Assembly (NCBI RefSeq): GCF_027532025.1
Contig: NZ_JAPZSY010000038.1
Location: forward strand, 1-64,000
Length of the DNA stretch: 64,000 bases
Direction: 5' to 3'
Origin: Inhella sp.
GTDB taxonomy: Bacteria; Pseudomonadota; Gammaproteobacteria; Burkholderiales; Burkholderiaceae_C
Positions 1 to 7,508 of the stretch are shown here, piece after piece. A model generated the notes under the pieces. The model had not been told where the DNA came from. It did not search any database and worked only from the letters and a program-made list of their open reading frames with translations. How positions within the stretch are numbered: the first letter of the stretch is position 1; every line of letters starts with the position of its first letter. Made by a program: the position numbers and the translations under genes.

Positions 1-225
1 CGCGTAGATCAGCCGCGCCAGCTTGTGCGCGGCGGCCGTCACCGCCTTCGGTTTGTCCATGCGCGCGCACAGCCGCCGGTAGTAGGCCCCCAGCGCCGAT
101 TGGCTGGTGCGCAGCGCCGCTGCGGCCAGCCGCAAGGCCTGGGCTCTGCCGCACGCCGGTTGACTCAAACGTTCGAGACCTTGACGTCGTGGCAGTGCGA
201 CCATCTGGCAAGACGTTCTAGACAT
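1..225 (-). pseudogene. IS110-family transposase, C-terminal fragment (runs off window edge)
   Basis: The minus strand reads into the left edge of the window. From about base 168 downwards the translation contains ALRLAAAALRTSQSALGAYY, then a stretch ending in TAAAHKLARLIYA. This resembles the extreme C-terminus of IS110/IS1111-family transposases (DEDD recombinases). The reading frame stays open back to an ATG at 223-225, giving 75 visible residues, but the first 20 or so do not look like transposase. The N-terminal RuvC-like catalytic part is therefore absent and this is a truncated copy. What lies left of the window, including the last residues and any IS end, cannot be seen. Family assignment is from memory of the motif, not from a search. 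Confidence 0.6.
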
Positions 226-860
226 TGACCGCAAGGGCTCACTGCAGCCCCAGTACCGTGCTGAAGCTCCAACTGCGGCGGATTTCCAGCACATCCACGT
301 CCTGCGCCAAGGCGGTTGGGAACACGGGGTAGGGCTGCTGGTCTTGCACGATGCGGCGCACCGCCTCGTCGATGGCTGGCACGCCGCTGCCGATCACGAA
401 GGTGATGGATTCGACCGAGCCGTCGCGCCGGATCGCCACCGTGACCAAGGGTGGGGTGTGAGGCAGGGAGGCGAGGCGGCGCATGGTCTCGGGCGGTGTG
501 TTGAGCTGCACCTTGCGCGCCCAGGCCTGGGCGTAGCGAACCACCTCGGGGTTGGGGTCGGTGTGCCCGTAGAGCCGGACCCGGCGCAACGGGTTCCAGC
601 GCAGGGGCAGGTCGCCGCTGGGTCCGGCATGCGCCTGAGGGGCTGCGTCGCGTTGGGCGCGTTCCTCGTCCAGTTGGCGACCCATGGCGCGACGGGCGGC
701 CTCGCGGCGGGCCTCGTCGGCAGCGGCTTCTTGGCGGGCTGCCTCGGCGCGCGCTTGCGCTTGGCGGGTTGCCTCCTGTTTCGCGGCTTCTTGTCGACTG
801 GCTTCCTGGCGGGTTGCCTCTCGCTGGGCCGCCGCGCGTTGCTAGGCCTCAGCCCGGGCT

Positions 861-914
861 TGGGCTTGGGCTTGGGCTTGGGCTTGGGCTTGGGCTTGGG
901 CTTGGGCTTGGGCT
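861..914. repeat. Hexanucleotide tandem repeat (TGGGCT x9)
   Basis: Nine perfect copies of TGGGCT run from 861 to 914, with one degenerate copy (CGGGCT) just before. On the minus strand each unit encodes Ala-Gln, giving a long alternating AQ stretch in the coiled coil of the TonB/TolA-like protein. Unit gain or loss would change protein length by two residues without shifting frame. The interrupting TAG codon (842-844) lies directly beside this array. Confidence 0.95.
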
Positions 915-1706
915 TGGCGTTCGGCCTCGGCCCGCACTGCGGCTTGTCGGGCCGCTTCTTGTCGGGCCGCTTCCGCTCGGGCCATTTCTTGACGCGCGGC
1001 TTCTTGTCGTTCTCGCTCGAGTTGGGCGGCTTGTCGTGCCGCTTCTTGCCGGGCCGCCTCGCGGGCTTGCGCGGCTTGCTGCTCCGCCTCGCGTCGGAGC
1101 GCCTCGGCGCGGGCTTGGGCCTGAGCGTGGCGCTCGGCTTCGGCGAGGGCGCTGGCCCGGCGTTCCGCCTCTCGCCGGGCGACTTCAGCCTGAGCCTGAG
1201 CCTGCCGTTCAGCGTCGGCTTGTGCCTGGCGCTGCGCGTCGGCTTGTCGCGCGGCCTCGCCTTGGGCGCTGTCGGTCTGCGTTTGCCGGTCGGCGCTGCG
1301 GGGGTCGGCCTCAACGGCCGGCGCGCGGACTTCGGCGAGGGGGGGCACCCAGGCGGGCGCGGGGACCGACGCCATGGGCTCCGGCGGCTGGGATGGGGAT
1401 TCCGGCGTGGACAACGCCAGCCGGGCTGGCTCGGACGTGGTGCCCGAGGTCGCAGGGCTGGGCCGCGGTGTGGGCAGGGGGCGCGTGGGGCCCTTGGGGC
1501 GTGCAGCCGGTTTGGGTTGGGCGGCGGGCCGCAGGGGCCCGACCAGTTGCTGAGGGCCTACCAAGGGCGATGGCGGCGGTCGGTCGGTGGCGCTCGGCGG
1601 CGGTGCGCCGTCAAGCAAGAGCTTGGGCAGGCTCACTTGCAGCACGGCGGCTCGCGCTGGTGTGGCAGCCCGGGTGGTGCCGTTGAGCCCCTGGGTGGGG
1701 TCAAGG

Positions 1707-1769
1707 CGATCGGGGCGTTCGGGGCGTTCGGGGTGATCGGGGCGTTCGGGCTGATCGGGCTGATCGGCC
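1707..1769. repeat. 9-bp degenerate tandem repeat in the TonB/TolA-like gene
   Basis: Seven 9-bp units of the form (C/T)G(A/T)TCGG(G/C)(G/C) follow each other without gaps. On the minus strand they encode acidic/basic-proline tripeptides (DQP, ERP, DHP, DRL) just after the membrane anchor, in the region that in TonB proteins forms the extended periplasmic linker. Confidence 0.85.
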
Positions 1770-1952
1770 CCAAGGGCCGACGGCTCACTCCATCGGGCCA
1801 CACCGCCCAGGCTCAGGCTGAGCAGCAGCGCATGGACGATCAATGACAGCCCCAGCGCGGGCGGCAACGGGCGGCGTGCGAGGGAGGTGCCGAGCGGGGC
1901 GCGCATGCCCTGGATTGTCCCTAGGAGTCGGCAGCGTCCAGCGCTCAGGCGC

Positions 1953-3299
1953 TCAGTGCCGCAGGCGCCGCAGGCCCCAGGCCACGCCCAGCACCACGGG
2001 AAGCACCGCCAAGCCCACCAGGGTCTCGTTGGATGGCAGCCACGCAGCGAGCAGGGGCCAATGCCCCAGCGCTTTGGCCACGTAGCCCACCAGGCCCAGC
2101 GCGTAGTAGCTGATGGCGACGACCGACAAGCCCTCGACCGTTTGCTGCAGCCGAAGTTGCTGGTGTTGCCGCTCGGCCAAGGCGCGCAGCAGTTCTTGGT
2201 TGCCTTGCTCGCGCTGCGCCTCCAGCCGAACGCGGGCCAGGCTCAGCGCGCGGCTGATGCGCTCGCCCAGGTCGGTCAGTCGGCGGTCGGTGCTTTCGCA
2301 AAACGCCATCGCGGGGGCAAATCGCCGCGCCAGAAAGCCGCTGAGCGTTTGGATGCCCTGCATGCGCTGCTCGCGCAGGTCGCTCAGTCGCTGCTGCACG
2401 ATGGCGTGGTAAGCCCGGGTGGCCGAGAAGCGGTAGCGCGTGCGCGCTGCGGCGTGTTCCACCTCGGCGGCCAGGGTGGTGAGGGTGCGGAAGGCCTCGC
2501 TGTCGTCGCGCTGGTCGTCGTTCACCATCGCGTCCATGGTGGCTTGCAAGCGCTGCTCCAGCGTGCCCAGGGTGGCCGATTCCGCCTGCGCCAAGGGGAA
2601 GCCCTGCATGGCCAGCATGCGGTAGGCCTCGATTTCGCACAGCCGTTGGGCTTCGCGGGCGAGTTGGTCGGGGGGCAGGCCGAAGTCCAGCAGCACGAAG
2701 CGCACGAAGCCATCGGGCCCCAGTTGCAGGGCGGTGAACAGGGCCGCGGCGCGGGCGTCGCCGATGAAGGCACCCATCAAGGGGGCGAGGTCTTCGTGCG
2801 TGCTGGCGCTGCCGCTGCGCAGGGCACTGCGGCATCGACCGATGAGTTCGTCGCTGCCTTGAGCGTCGATCACGACCACGTGCGTGGCCGCGAGCAGGGC
2901 GCCGGCGTCGTCGGCCCGCAGGGCCTCGCGGAAGGCGGCGGGTAGCTCGCTCAAGGCGCTGGCGCGCATCAGGGCCTCGCGGGCTTGCGTGTCGTCGCTG
3001 GGCCAGGGCGTGGGCGCCATCGGCCGACTGACTTGCCAGCTGACGAACTCGCCATGCCGCTCGTACTTCAGCACCCAGTGCGGGCCGGCCACGCGGGCGT
3101 GGCGCTGATCGGCCGCGGGGGGCTCGGTGCCGACCGATTGGCACAGCGCCCACAGCGCCGCCTGAGCGCAAGCTTCGCTCATGCCCACGTGCACCCAGTA
3201 CGACACCACGCACGGCGAGCGGGTGGGCAGGGCGGGCCGGGCGTGCAGTTCCTGGTGCAGAGCCAGGCCTTGGCGGCGTGGGAAGGGCAGGGTGTCCAT
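1953..3299 (-). CDS. DUF3422 family protein with two C-terminal membrane segments
   Basis: The 448-residue product opens with a short lead into LHQELHARP, which matches the LHxExHARP start typical of the DUF3422 family, common in Alpha- and Betaproteobacteria and without a known function. The middle is helix-rich and includes a probable coiled coil (about residues 330-385). The C-terminus carries two hydrophobic segments (around SYYALGLVGYVAKAL and VGLAVLPVVLGVAWG) separated by a short loop, so the protein is probably anchored in the inner membrane with its bulk in the cytoplasm. The ATG at 3297-3299 directly precedes the conserved start. The flanking TonB/TolA-like and FFLEELY genes lie on the same strand but are separated by short gaps and give no functional clue. 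Confidence 0.85.
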   Translation of the reverse strand: MDTLPFPRRQGLALHQELHARPALPTRSPCVVSYWVHVGMSEACAQAALWALCQSVGTEPPAADQRHARVAGPHWVLKYERHGEFVSWQVSRPMAPTPWPSDDTQAREALMRASALSELPAAFREALRADDAGALLAATHVVVIDAQGSDELIGRCRSALRSGSASTHEDLAPLMGAFIGDARAAALFTALQLGPDGFVRFVLLDFGLPPDQLAREAQRLCEIEAYRMLAMQGFPLAQAESATLGTLEQRLQATMDAMVNDDQRDDSEAFRTLTTLAAEVEHAAARTRYRFSATRAYHAIVQQRLSDLREQRMQGIQTLSGFLARRFAPAMAFCESTDRRLTDLGERISRALSLARVRLEAQREQGNQELLRALAERQHQQLRLQQTVEGLSVVAISYYALGLVGYVAKALGHWPLLAAWLPSNETLVGLAVLPVVLGVAWGLRRLRH

Positions 3300-3426
3300 C
3301 GGGCGATTGTGGGTCTGCCTGGGGCCGCCGATCGGGCGTTATCGGCGAAGCGGGGCTTGTCCGCCCTGGGGGGGGCGGCGCTCCACGCCATCGACGTGCA
3401 GCCACGGCCCGAACTCGAGCTCCTCG

Positions 3427-4146
3427 TCAGCCCGCGTTGGACGCGAACAGGGCCACAAAGCGCCCCTGCGGATCGCCTTCGAACAGCGTGGCGGCCCATT
3501 GGGCTTCGCGCTGGGCGATGGTGTGCAGGAACTCGGCAGCGCCGCCCATGGCGCGAAAGGTGTCGAAGCCACTTTCCAGGAACAACTGGAGAGCGCCCAA
3601 TCCGGCGGCGGCCGCGGGGCCCCGCATCATCCGCAGGGCGTGCCGCAGCAAGGGTTTGCGGGTGTACACGTCCAGGGCGCGGCCCACGGCCAGGGTCAGA
3701 TCGACCTGGTCTTGACGAGAGGCCGCTTGGCCCACGGCCTGCCACGCCTGCACGTAGGCGGCGGGAGTCACCGTTTCCGGCAGGTGCAGCGCCATGGCCG
3801 AGTCCAGGGTTTCGCTCAGCGCGTGGAGCCGGGCCAGCTCGTGCACGGTGAGCACGAGCTCCTTGGGGAACAGGCGCACCAAGGGCCGCACGATGCGTTG
3901 AAACTGCGCGTCGCGCTGGCTGAAGTCGCGCGGGCCGTACAGCTCCTCGAGAAAAAAGCCGGCCGCCCCGGCGTAGCGGGGCGTGCTCAGCAGGTCGGCG
4001 TAGGTGGCGCGAAAGCGCTGCTGCTGCAAGGCCTTGAGGGCCTCGCAGCGCGCGGCCAACGCGGGGTCGGCCGCGCGCCGGGCACGCTCTGCATCGACGC
4101 GCGCCAGGCACTGCAGGATGTCGGTGCCGATGGGATCGGTCGTCAT
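3427..4146 (-). CDS. FFLEELY-motif protein of unknown function
   Basis: The 239-residue protein is mostly helical and contains GAAGFFLEELYGPRDFSQRD near residue 60, the hallmark of a conserved uncharacterised family in Burkholderiales. There is no signal peptide or clear membrane segment, so it is probably cytosolic. It begins 21 bases after the hppD stop on the same strand and may be read together with hppD. Nothing in the sequence suggests a catalytic site. Start is the ATG at 4144-4146. The 127 bases after its stop, before the DUF3422 start, hold no convincing gene. Confidence 0.8.
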   Translation of the reverse strand: MTTDPIGTDILQCLARVDAERARRAADPALAARCEALKALQQQRFRATYADLLSTPRYAGAAGFFLEELYGPRDFSQRDAQFQRIVRPLVRLFPKELVLTVHELARLHALSETLDSAMALHLPETVTPAAYVQAWQAVGQAASRQDQVDLTLAVGRALDVYTRKPLLRHALRMMRGPAAAAGLGALQLFLESGFDTFRAMGGAAEFLHTIAQREAQWAATLFEGDPQGRFVALFASNAG

Positions 4147-4167
4147 CCGGCCATTGTCAAAGCGGCC

Positions 4168-5304
4168 TCAAGCCGGCGTGGCCTCGTCCTTTAGAACGCC
4201 GCGTCGAATCTGGTCGAGCTCGATGCTCTCGAACAGGGCCTGGAAGTTGCCTTCGCCGAAGCCTTCGTTGCCCTTGCGCTGGATGATCTCGAAGAAGATC
4301 GGGCCGATCACTTCCTTGGTGAAGATCTGCAGCAGCAGCTCTTTCTCGGCGCCCAGGTGCGCGGCGCCATCGATGAGGATGCGCAGGCGGCGCAGCTCGT
4401 CGACGTTCTCGCCGTGGTTGGGCAGGCGTTTGTCGATCAGGTCGAAGTAAGTCTCGATCGTGTCCTGGAACTCGACGCCCGACTGCTTCATGCCCTGCAC
4501 GGTTTGGTAAATGTGCTGGCTGCTGAGCGCGATGTGCTGGATGCCTTCGCCGTTGTACAGGTGCAGGTACTCGGCGATCTGGCTCTTGTCGTCGCTGCTC
4601 TCGTTGATGGGGATGCGGATCTTGCCGCAGGGGCTGGTCATGGCCTTGCTCTTCAGGCCGGTCAGCTTGCCCTCGATGTCGAAGTAGCGCACCTCGCGGA
4701 AGTTGAACAGGCGCTCGTAGAAGTCGGCCCACTCCTTCATGCGACCGCGGTAGACGTTGTGCGTCAGGTGGTCGATGGTCTCCAGGCCGTGGCCCGGTAC
4801 CTCGCTCGGCACGGGTTGGCCTTGGGCGTCGGTCAGCGGCACGAAGTCGACGTCGTAGATGCTGATGTTGCCGATTTGGCCGGGCTGGCCGCCGTCCTTG
4901 CCCTGCCAGCGGTCGACGAAGTAGATGAGCGAGTCGCCGATGCCCTTGATGGCCGGGATGTTCAGCTCCATCGGGCCGGTCTTGTTGTCGAAGCCCCAGG
5001 CGCCCAGTTCCAGCGCGCGGTTGTAGGCAAAAGCGGCGTCTTTGACGCGGAAGGCGATGGCGCACACGCAGGGGCCGTGCAGGCGGGCGAAGCGCTGGGC
5101 AAACGACTGCTCTTCGGCGTTGACGATGAAGTTCACGTCGCCCTGGCGGTAGAGCAGCACGTTCTTGTGGCGGTGCTTGGCCACGGCCTTGAAGCCCATG
5201 GTCTCGAACAGGCGGCCGAGTGCGGCTGGATCGGGGGCCGCGAATTCGACGAACTCGAAGCCGTCGGTCTGCATCGGGTTGTCCCAGGGGGTGAACGTGG
5301 CCAT
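4168..5304 (-). CDS. hppD: 4-hydroxyphenylpyruvate dioxygenase
   Basis: The enzyme converts 4-hydroxyphenylpyruvate to homogentisate in tyrosine catabolism and is a cytosolic non-haem Fe(II) dioxygenase. The 378-residue product shows two vicinal-oxygen-chelate domains. The three iron ligands are visible: His in DHLTHNVYRGRM (about residue 179), His in GIQHIALSS (about 254) and Glu in FFEIIQRKG (about 335). The C-terminal substrate-gating sequence GFGEGNFQALFESIE is intact. An in-frame start nine codons upstream exists, but the ATG at 5304 has GGAG six bases before it and begins MATFTPWDNP as in relatives, so it is preferred. A divergent Lrp/AsnC regulator starts 110 bases away and probably controls it. 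Homogentisate-degrading genes are not in the window. Confidence 0.96.
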   Translation of the reverse strand: MATFTPWDNPMQTDGFEFVEFAAPDPAALGRLFETMGFKAVAKHRHKNVLLYRQGDVNFIVNAEEQSFAQRFARLHGPCVCAIAFRVKDAAFAYNRALELGAWGFDNKTGPMELNIPAIKGIGDSLIYFVDRWQGKDGGQPGQIGNISIYDVDFVPLTDAQGQPVPSEVPGHGLETIDHLTHNVYRGRMKEWADFYERLFNFREVRYFDIEGKLTGLKSKAMTSPCGKIRIPINESSDDKSQIAEYLHLYNGEGIQHIALSSQHIYQTVQGMKQSGVEFQDTIETYFDLIDKRLPNHGENVDELRRLRILIDGAAHLGAEKELLLQIFTKEVIGPIFFEIIQRKGNEGFGEGNFQALFESIELDQIRRGVLKDEATPA

Positions 5305-5414
5305 GTGGGTCTCCAGCAAAGGGTGCTGCACTGTAGAAACGAAACCCTGCAGGAAGCCTGCAAGCTGTGTCTTTGTACGCCGACAAGACGCACGAATCCT
5401 GCAAAATCGTGGTC
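5305..5414. promoter_or_regulatory. hppD / lrp divergent control region
   Basis: The 110-bp spacer between the two divergent genes holds three copies of CCTGCA on the plus strand (5346-5351, 5357-5362 and 5398-5403). The first two are 11 bp apart, one helical turn, which suits cooperative binding by an Lrp-type octamer. The first copy is part of the palindrome CCTGCAGG. No strong -35/-10 pair was found. That these are regulator sites is inference from position and spacing. Confidence 0.4.
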
Positions 5415-5885
5415 ATGGACAACCCAGGTGGGCTAGATGCCATCGATCAACGCATCATCGCTGCGCTGCGGCAGGATGCACGCTTGACCTTCGAGCAACT
5501 CGCCGAGCGCGTGGGCTTGTCGAGTTCGGCGGTGCTGCGCCGGGTGCGCCGCCTGGAGGCCGAGGGCGTCATCACCGGCTATGCCGCCCAGGTGGCGCCC
5601 GAGCGCATGGGCCTGGGCCTGCTGGCCTACATCAACGTGCGCCTGGAAAAACACACCCCCAGCCAGCGGCAGAGCCCGATGGACTCGTTCCGGGCGGCGG
5701 TGCAAGGCTGGAGCGAGGTGGTGGACTGCGTGGCCCTGGCCGGCGAGATGGACTACCTGCTGCACGTCCAGGTGCGTGACATGGAGCATTTCGCGCGCTT
5801 CATCCGCGACACCTTGTTGCGCCATGCCAGCGTGCAGGACTGCAAGACGAGCTTCGTGCTGGAGCGGGTCAAGGGCCGCGGCTGA
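5415..5885 (+). CDS. Lrp/AsnC family transcriptional regulator
   Basis: The 156-residue product has an N-terminal winged helix-turn-helix (LTFEQLAERVGLSSSAVLRR, about residues 30-49) followed by the RAM/AsnC ligand-binding domain (EMDYLLHVQVRDMEHFARFI and onwards), the standard build of the family. It is divergent from hppD, so local control of tyrosine catabolism is the likely job; such hppD-linked Lrp regulators are common. Start is placed at the ATG at 5415 (MDNPGGLDAIDQRII), because the upstream in-frame residues lie in the promoter region and do not resemble the family. Confidence 0.9.
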   Translation: MDNPGGLDAIDQRIIAALRQDARLTFEQLAERVGLSSSAVLRRVRRLEAEGVITGYAAQVAPERMGLGLLAYINVRLEKHTPSQRQSPMDSFRAAVQGWSEVVDCVALAGEMDYLLHVQVRDMEHFARFIRDTLLRHASVQDCKTSFVLERVKGRG

Positions 5886-5906
5886 CGCGGCGCTCCGGCC
5901 GGCGCT

Positions 5907-6164
5907 TCAAGTCCACAGCGAAGCGAACAGGGGCGAGGGGCAACCGAGCCGTTGGTTGAGCCGCGGCAGCCCGTGCTGCTCGAGCAGCGTGCCCCGGCCG
6001 GGTTCGGCCAGCAGCGAATGGCCCAGGCCCAGGCGGTCGCCCTGCGGCTGCCAGCGAAGCCCCGGCAGGTGTGCCAGCGTGGGTGCCACATCCAGGTGGG
6101 TGAACTGGCGTTCGGTGTCACGGTCCTGCAGCGAAGGCAAAGCCGTGTGAACCCAGGCCCTGTG
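5907..6164 (-). pseudogene. Relic of a phosphoglycerol-transferase / LTA-synthase-like sulfatase (C-terminal 85 residues)
   Basis: The minus strand encodes LPSLQDRDTERQFTHLDVAP, then GDRLGLGHSLL, TLLEQHGLPRLNQRL and an ending FASLW before a stop at 5907. This is the layout of the C-terminal tail of the alkaline-phosphatase-superfamily transferases (OpgB/LTA-synthase type): FTHLDxxPT, GxRxGLGxSLL, TLLE..G...LN.RL. Upstream of about 6164 the similarity stops at the gntR promoter, so the membrane part and the catalytic metal site are missing and no start codon fits. It fills most of the 337-bp space between lrp and gntR. It is probably the decayed stump of a gene whose front was lost when the gntR operon came to lie here. 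Confidence 0.6.
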
Positions 6165-6180
6165 CCGCCGAGCGATCGCT

Positions 6181-6209
6181 GTATATACTGTGTATGTCGC
6201 ATATGCACA
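6181..6209. promoter_or_regulatory. gntR promoter with overlapping palindromes
   Basis: A perfect palindrome GTATATAC (6181-6188) contains a consensus-like -10 TATACT (6184-6189). Directly behind it lies TGTGTATG (6189-6196), TCG, CATATGCACA (6200-6209), an imperfect inverted repeat. This is the placement expected for autorepression by a YtrA-type GntR protein. The -10 predicts a transcript starting near 6196, which excludes the GTG at 6190 and supports the GTG at 6223 as start. Confidence 0.6.
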
Positions 6210-6222
6210 GCAAGCCACGCCC

Positions 6223-6621
6223 GTGAACGCCGAGTTGTTTCTTTCTCCCGCCGATGCCCAGCCGATGTACCGGCAGATCGTCGAGCAGGTGAGCGCCAAG
6301 GTGGTGGCGGGCGACTGGGCGCCGGGCGCGGCCTTGCCCTCGATCCGCGAGCTGGCCGCGGCCAACGGCGTGAGCGTGATCACCGTGAAGCGCGCCTACC
6401 TGGAGTTGGAGCACGCCGGGGTGATCGTCACCCGCCATGGCAAGGGCTCGTTCGTGGCCGAGTCGACCGAGGCCTCGCGCGCCCACTTGCGCGCTGAACT
6501 CTTGCAGCACCTGGACCAGGCGCTGGCCCGTGCCGAGCGCTTGAGTCTTAGCGAGGCCGAGTGGCAGCAACTCGTCCAAACCCGGCGCGCCGCGCGCGCC
6601 ACCGACGGAGACCCCGCATGA
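6223..6621 (+). CDS. GntR family regulator, YtrA subfamily
   Basis: The 132-residue protein has the GntR winged helix (PMYRQIVEQVSAKVVAGDW, then LPSIRELAAANGVSVITVKR and GKGSFV) and only about 50 further helical residues. This short effector-less tail is typical of the YtrA subgroup, which usually represses a co-transcribed ABC transporter. Its stop overlaps the ATPase start as ATGA, so the genes are translationally coupled. Start is taken as GTG 6223 (MNAELFLSPADAQPMYRQI fits the family length); a GTG at 6190 is in frame but lies inside the promoter palindromes. Confidence 0.88.
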   Translation: MNAELFLSPADAQPMYRQIVEQVSAKVVAGDWAPGAALPSIRELAAANGVSVITVKRAYLELEHAGVIVTRHGKGSFVAESTEASRAHLRAELLQHLDQALARAERLSLSEAEWQQLVQTRRAARATDGDPA

Positions 6622-7508
6622 CCCCCGCCTTCGCCCTGCACGGCGCCAGCAAGCGCTACGAGGCCTTCACCTTGCACCCCTTGGACTTGTGCCTGGAAGA
6701 GGGCCAGATCATGGGCTTGGTGGGGGTGAACGGCGCCGGCAAGAGCACCTTGCTGCGCTTGCTGGCCGGCTTGACCCTGGCGGACCGTGGCCGCGTCGAG
6801 GTGCTGGGCTTTCACTTGCCCGAGCAGCAGGTGCAGGCCAAGCAGCAAACCGGCTTGGCGTCTGACGACATGCGCCTTTACGGCTCCCAGACCCTGGCTT
6901 GGCACATGGACTTCGTGCAGCGCCTGGTGCCGCAATGGGACACCACCTACGCCGAGCACCTGCGGCTGCGATTCGACCTGCCGGCCGACCAGCGCGTGGG
7001 CGGTTTCTCGCACGGCCAGCGCGTGAAGGCGCTGCTGCTCTTGGTGCTGGCGCGCCGGCCGCGCCTGCTGCTGCTGGACGAGCCCACCACGGGCCTGGAC
7101 CCGGTGGCGCGGGCCGAAGTGCTGGACGCCCTGTCGGACGTGCTGCTGGACGAGCGGCGCAGCGTGCTGTTCTCGTCGCACCAGACGAACGAAGTGGAGC
7201 GCTTGGCCGACCGCATCGGCTTCCTGCACCAAGGGCGCTTGCTGACCGAAGAAGACAAAGAGGACTACCTGCAGCGCTGGCGGCGCATCGTGGGGCAAGG
7301 CGCCTTGACCGAGGCCGTGGGCGCTTGGCCCGAGGTGGCCCAAGTGCGCCGCAACGGCTCCCTGGTCGAGCTTCGCGTGCGCCAGCACAGCGAGGCGCTG
7401 CAACAGCGACTGCTCGCCGAGGGCTTGCACATCCGCCAGATCGAGCCCTTGTCGCTCGAAGAGATCTTTGTCACGACCGTTCGCCAGCACGCTGGAGTTG
7501 CCGCATGA
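6618..7508 (+). CDS. ABC transporter ATP-binding protein
   Basis: This 296-residue nucleotide-binding subunit has Walker A GVNGAGKST (about residue 37), a Q-loop region, a variant signature FSHGQR (about 128) in place of LSGGQ, Walker B LLLLDEPTTGLDP (about 150) and the H-loop SSHQ. The C-terminal 70 residues resemble the extension of exporter-type ATPases (YtrB/CcmA-like). It is the second gene of the gntR operon and overlaps the permease start by four bases (ATGA). Substrate is unknown; YtrA-linked systems are usually exporters of or responders to cell-envelope-active compounds, and that role here is inference. Confidence 0.92.
   Translation: MTPAFALHGASKRYEAFTLHPLDLCLEEGQIMGLVGVNGAGKSTLLRLLAGLTLADRGRVEVLGFHLPEQQVQAKQQTGLASDDMRLYGSQTLAWHMDFVQRLVPQWDTTYAEHLRLRFDLPADQRVGGFSHGQRVKALLLLVLARRPRLLLLDEPTTGLDPVARAEVLDALSDVLLDERRSVLFSSHQTNEVERLADRIGFLHQGRLLTEEDKEDYLQRWRRIVGQGALTEAVGAWPEVAQVRRNGSLVELRVRQHSEALQQRLLAEGLHIRQIEPLSLEEIFVTTVRQHAGVAA

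Larger units (their letters stand above)
239..1906 (-). pseudogene. TonB/TolA-like energy transducer interrupted by an in-frame amber codon
   Basis: Two minus-strand frames, 1906-842 and 685-239, lie in the same phase and are joined by 52 open codons. The only interruption is a TAG at 842-844 where the surrounding repeat has CAG, so one C-to-T change would split a 555-residue protein at codon 355. The N-terminus has one membrane segment (about residues 12-34) carrying the TonB-type SxxxH motif (SLIVH). It is followed by an acidic proline-rich region with DQP/ERP tripeptides and a long Ala/Gln/Arg/Glu coiled coil like TolA. The C-terminal 100 residues (DGSVESITFVIGSGVPAIDE and following) look like a TonB C-terminal domain. 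The product would span the periplasm to reach outer-membrane partners. No exbB/exbD or tolQR lies nearby. Sequencing error, suppression or real decay cannot be separated here. Confidence 0.7.

Noticed and set aside
855..920. Possible CRISPR array
   Set aside because: The repeat is a six-base tandem unit without spacers and is coding.
344..1846. Long plus-strand open frame rich in Gly-Leu opposite the TonB/TolA-like gene
   Set aside because: It is the antisense reading of the GC-rich repeat; composition is low-complexity with no start signal or domain, while the minus strand shows a membrane anchor and a TonB end.
3339..3572. Small minus-strand gene between the DUF3422 and FFLEELY genes
   Set aside because: Most of the frame overlaps the FFLEELY gene in another phase and has no ribosome-binding site; the short part outside (ADEELEFGPWLHVDG) is curious but cannot be supported alone.
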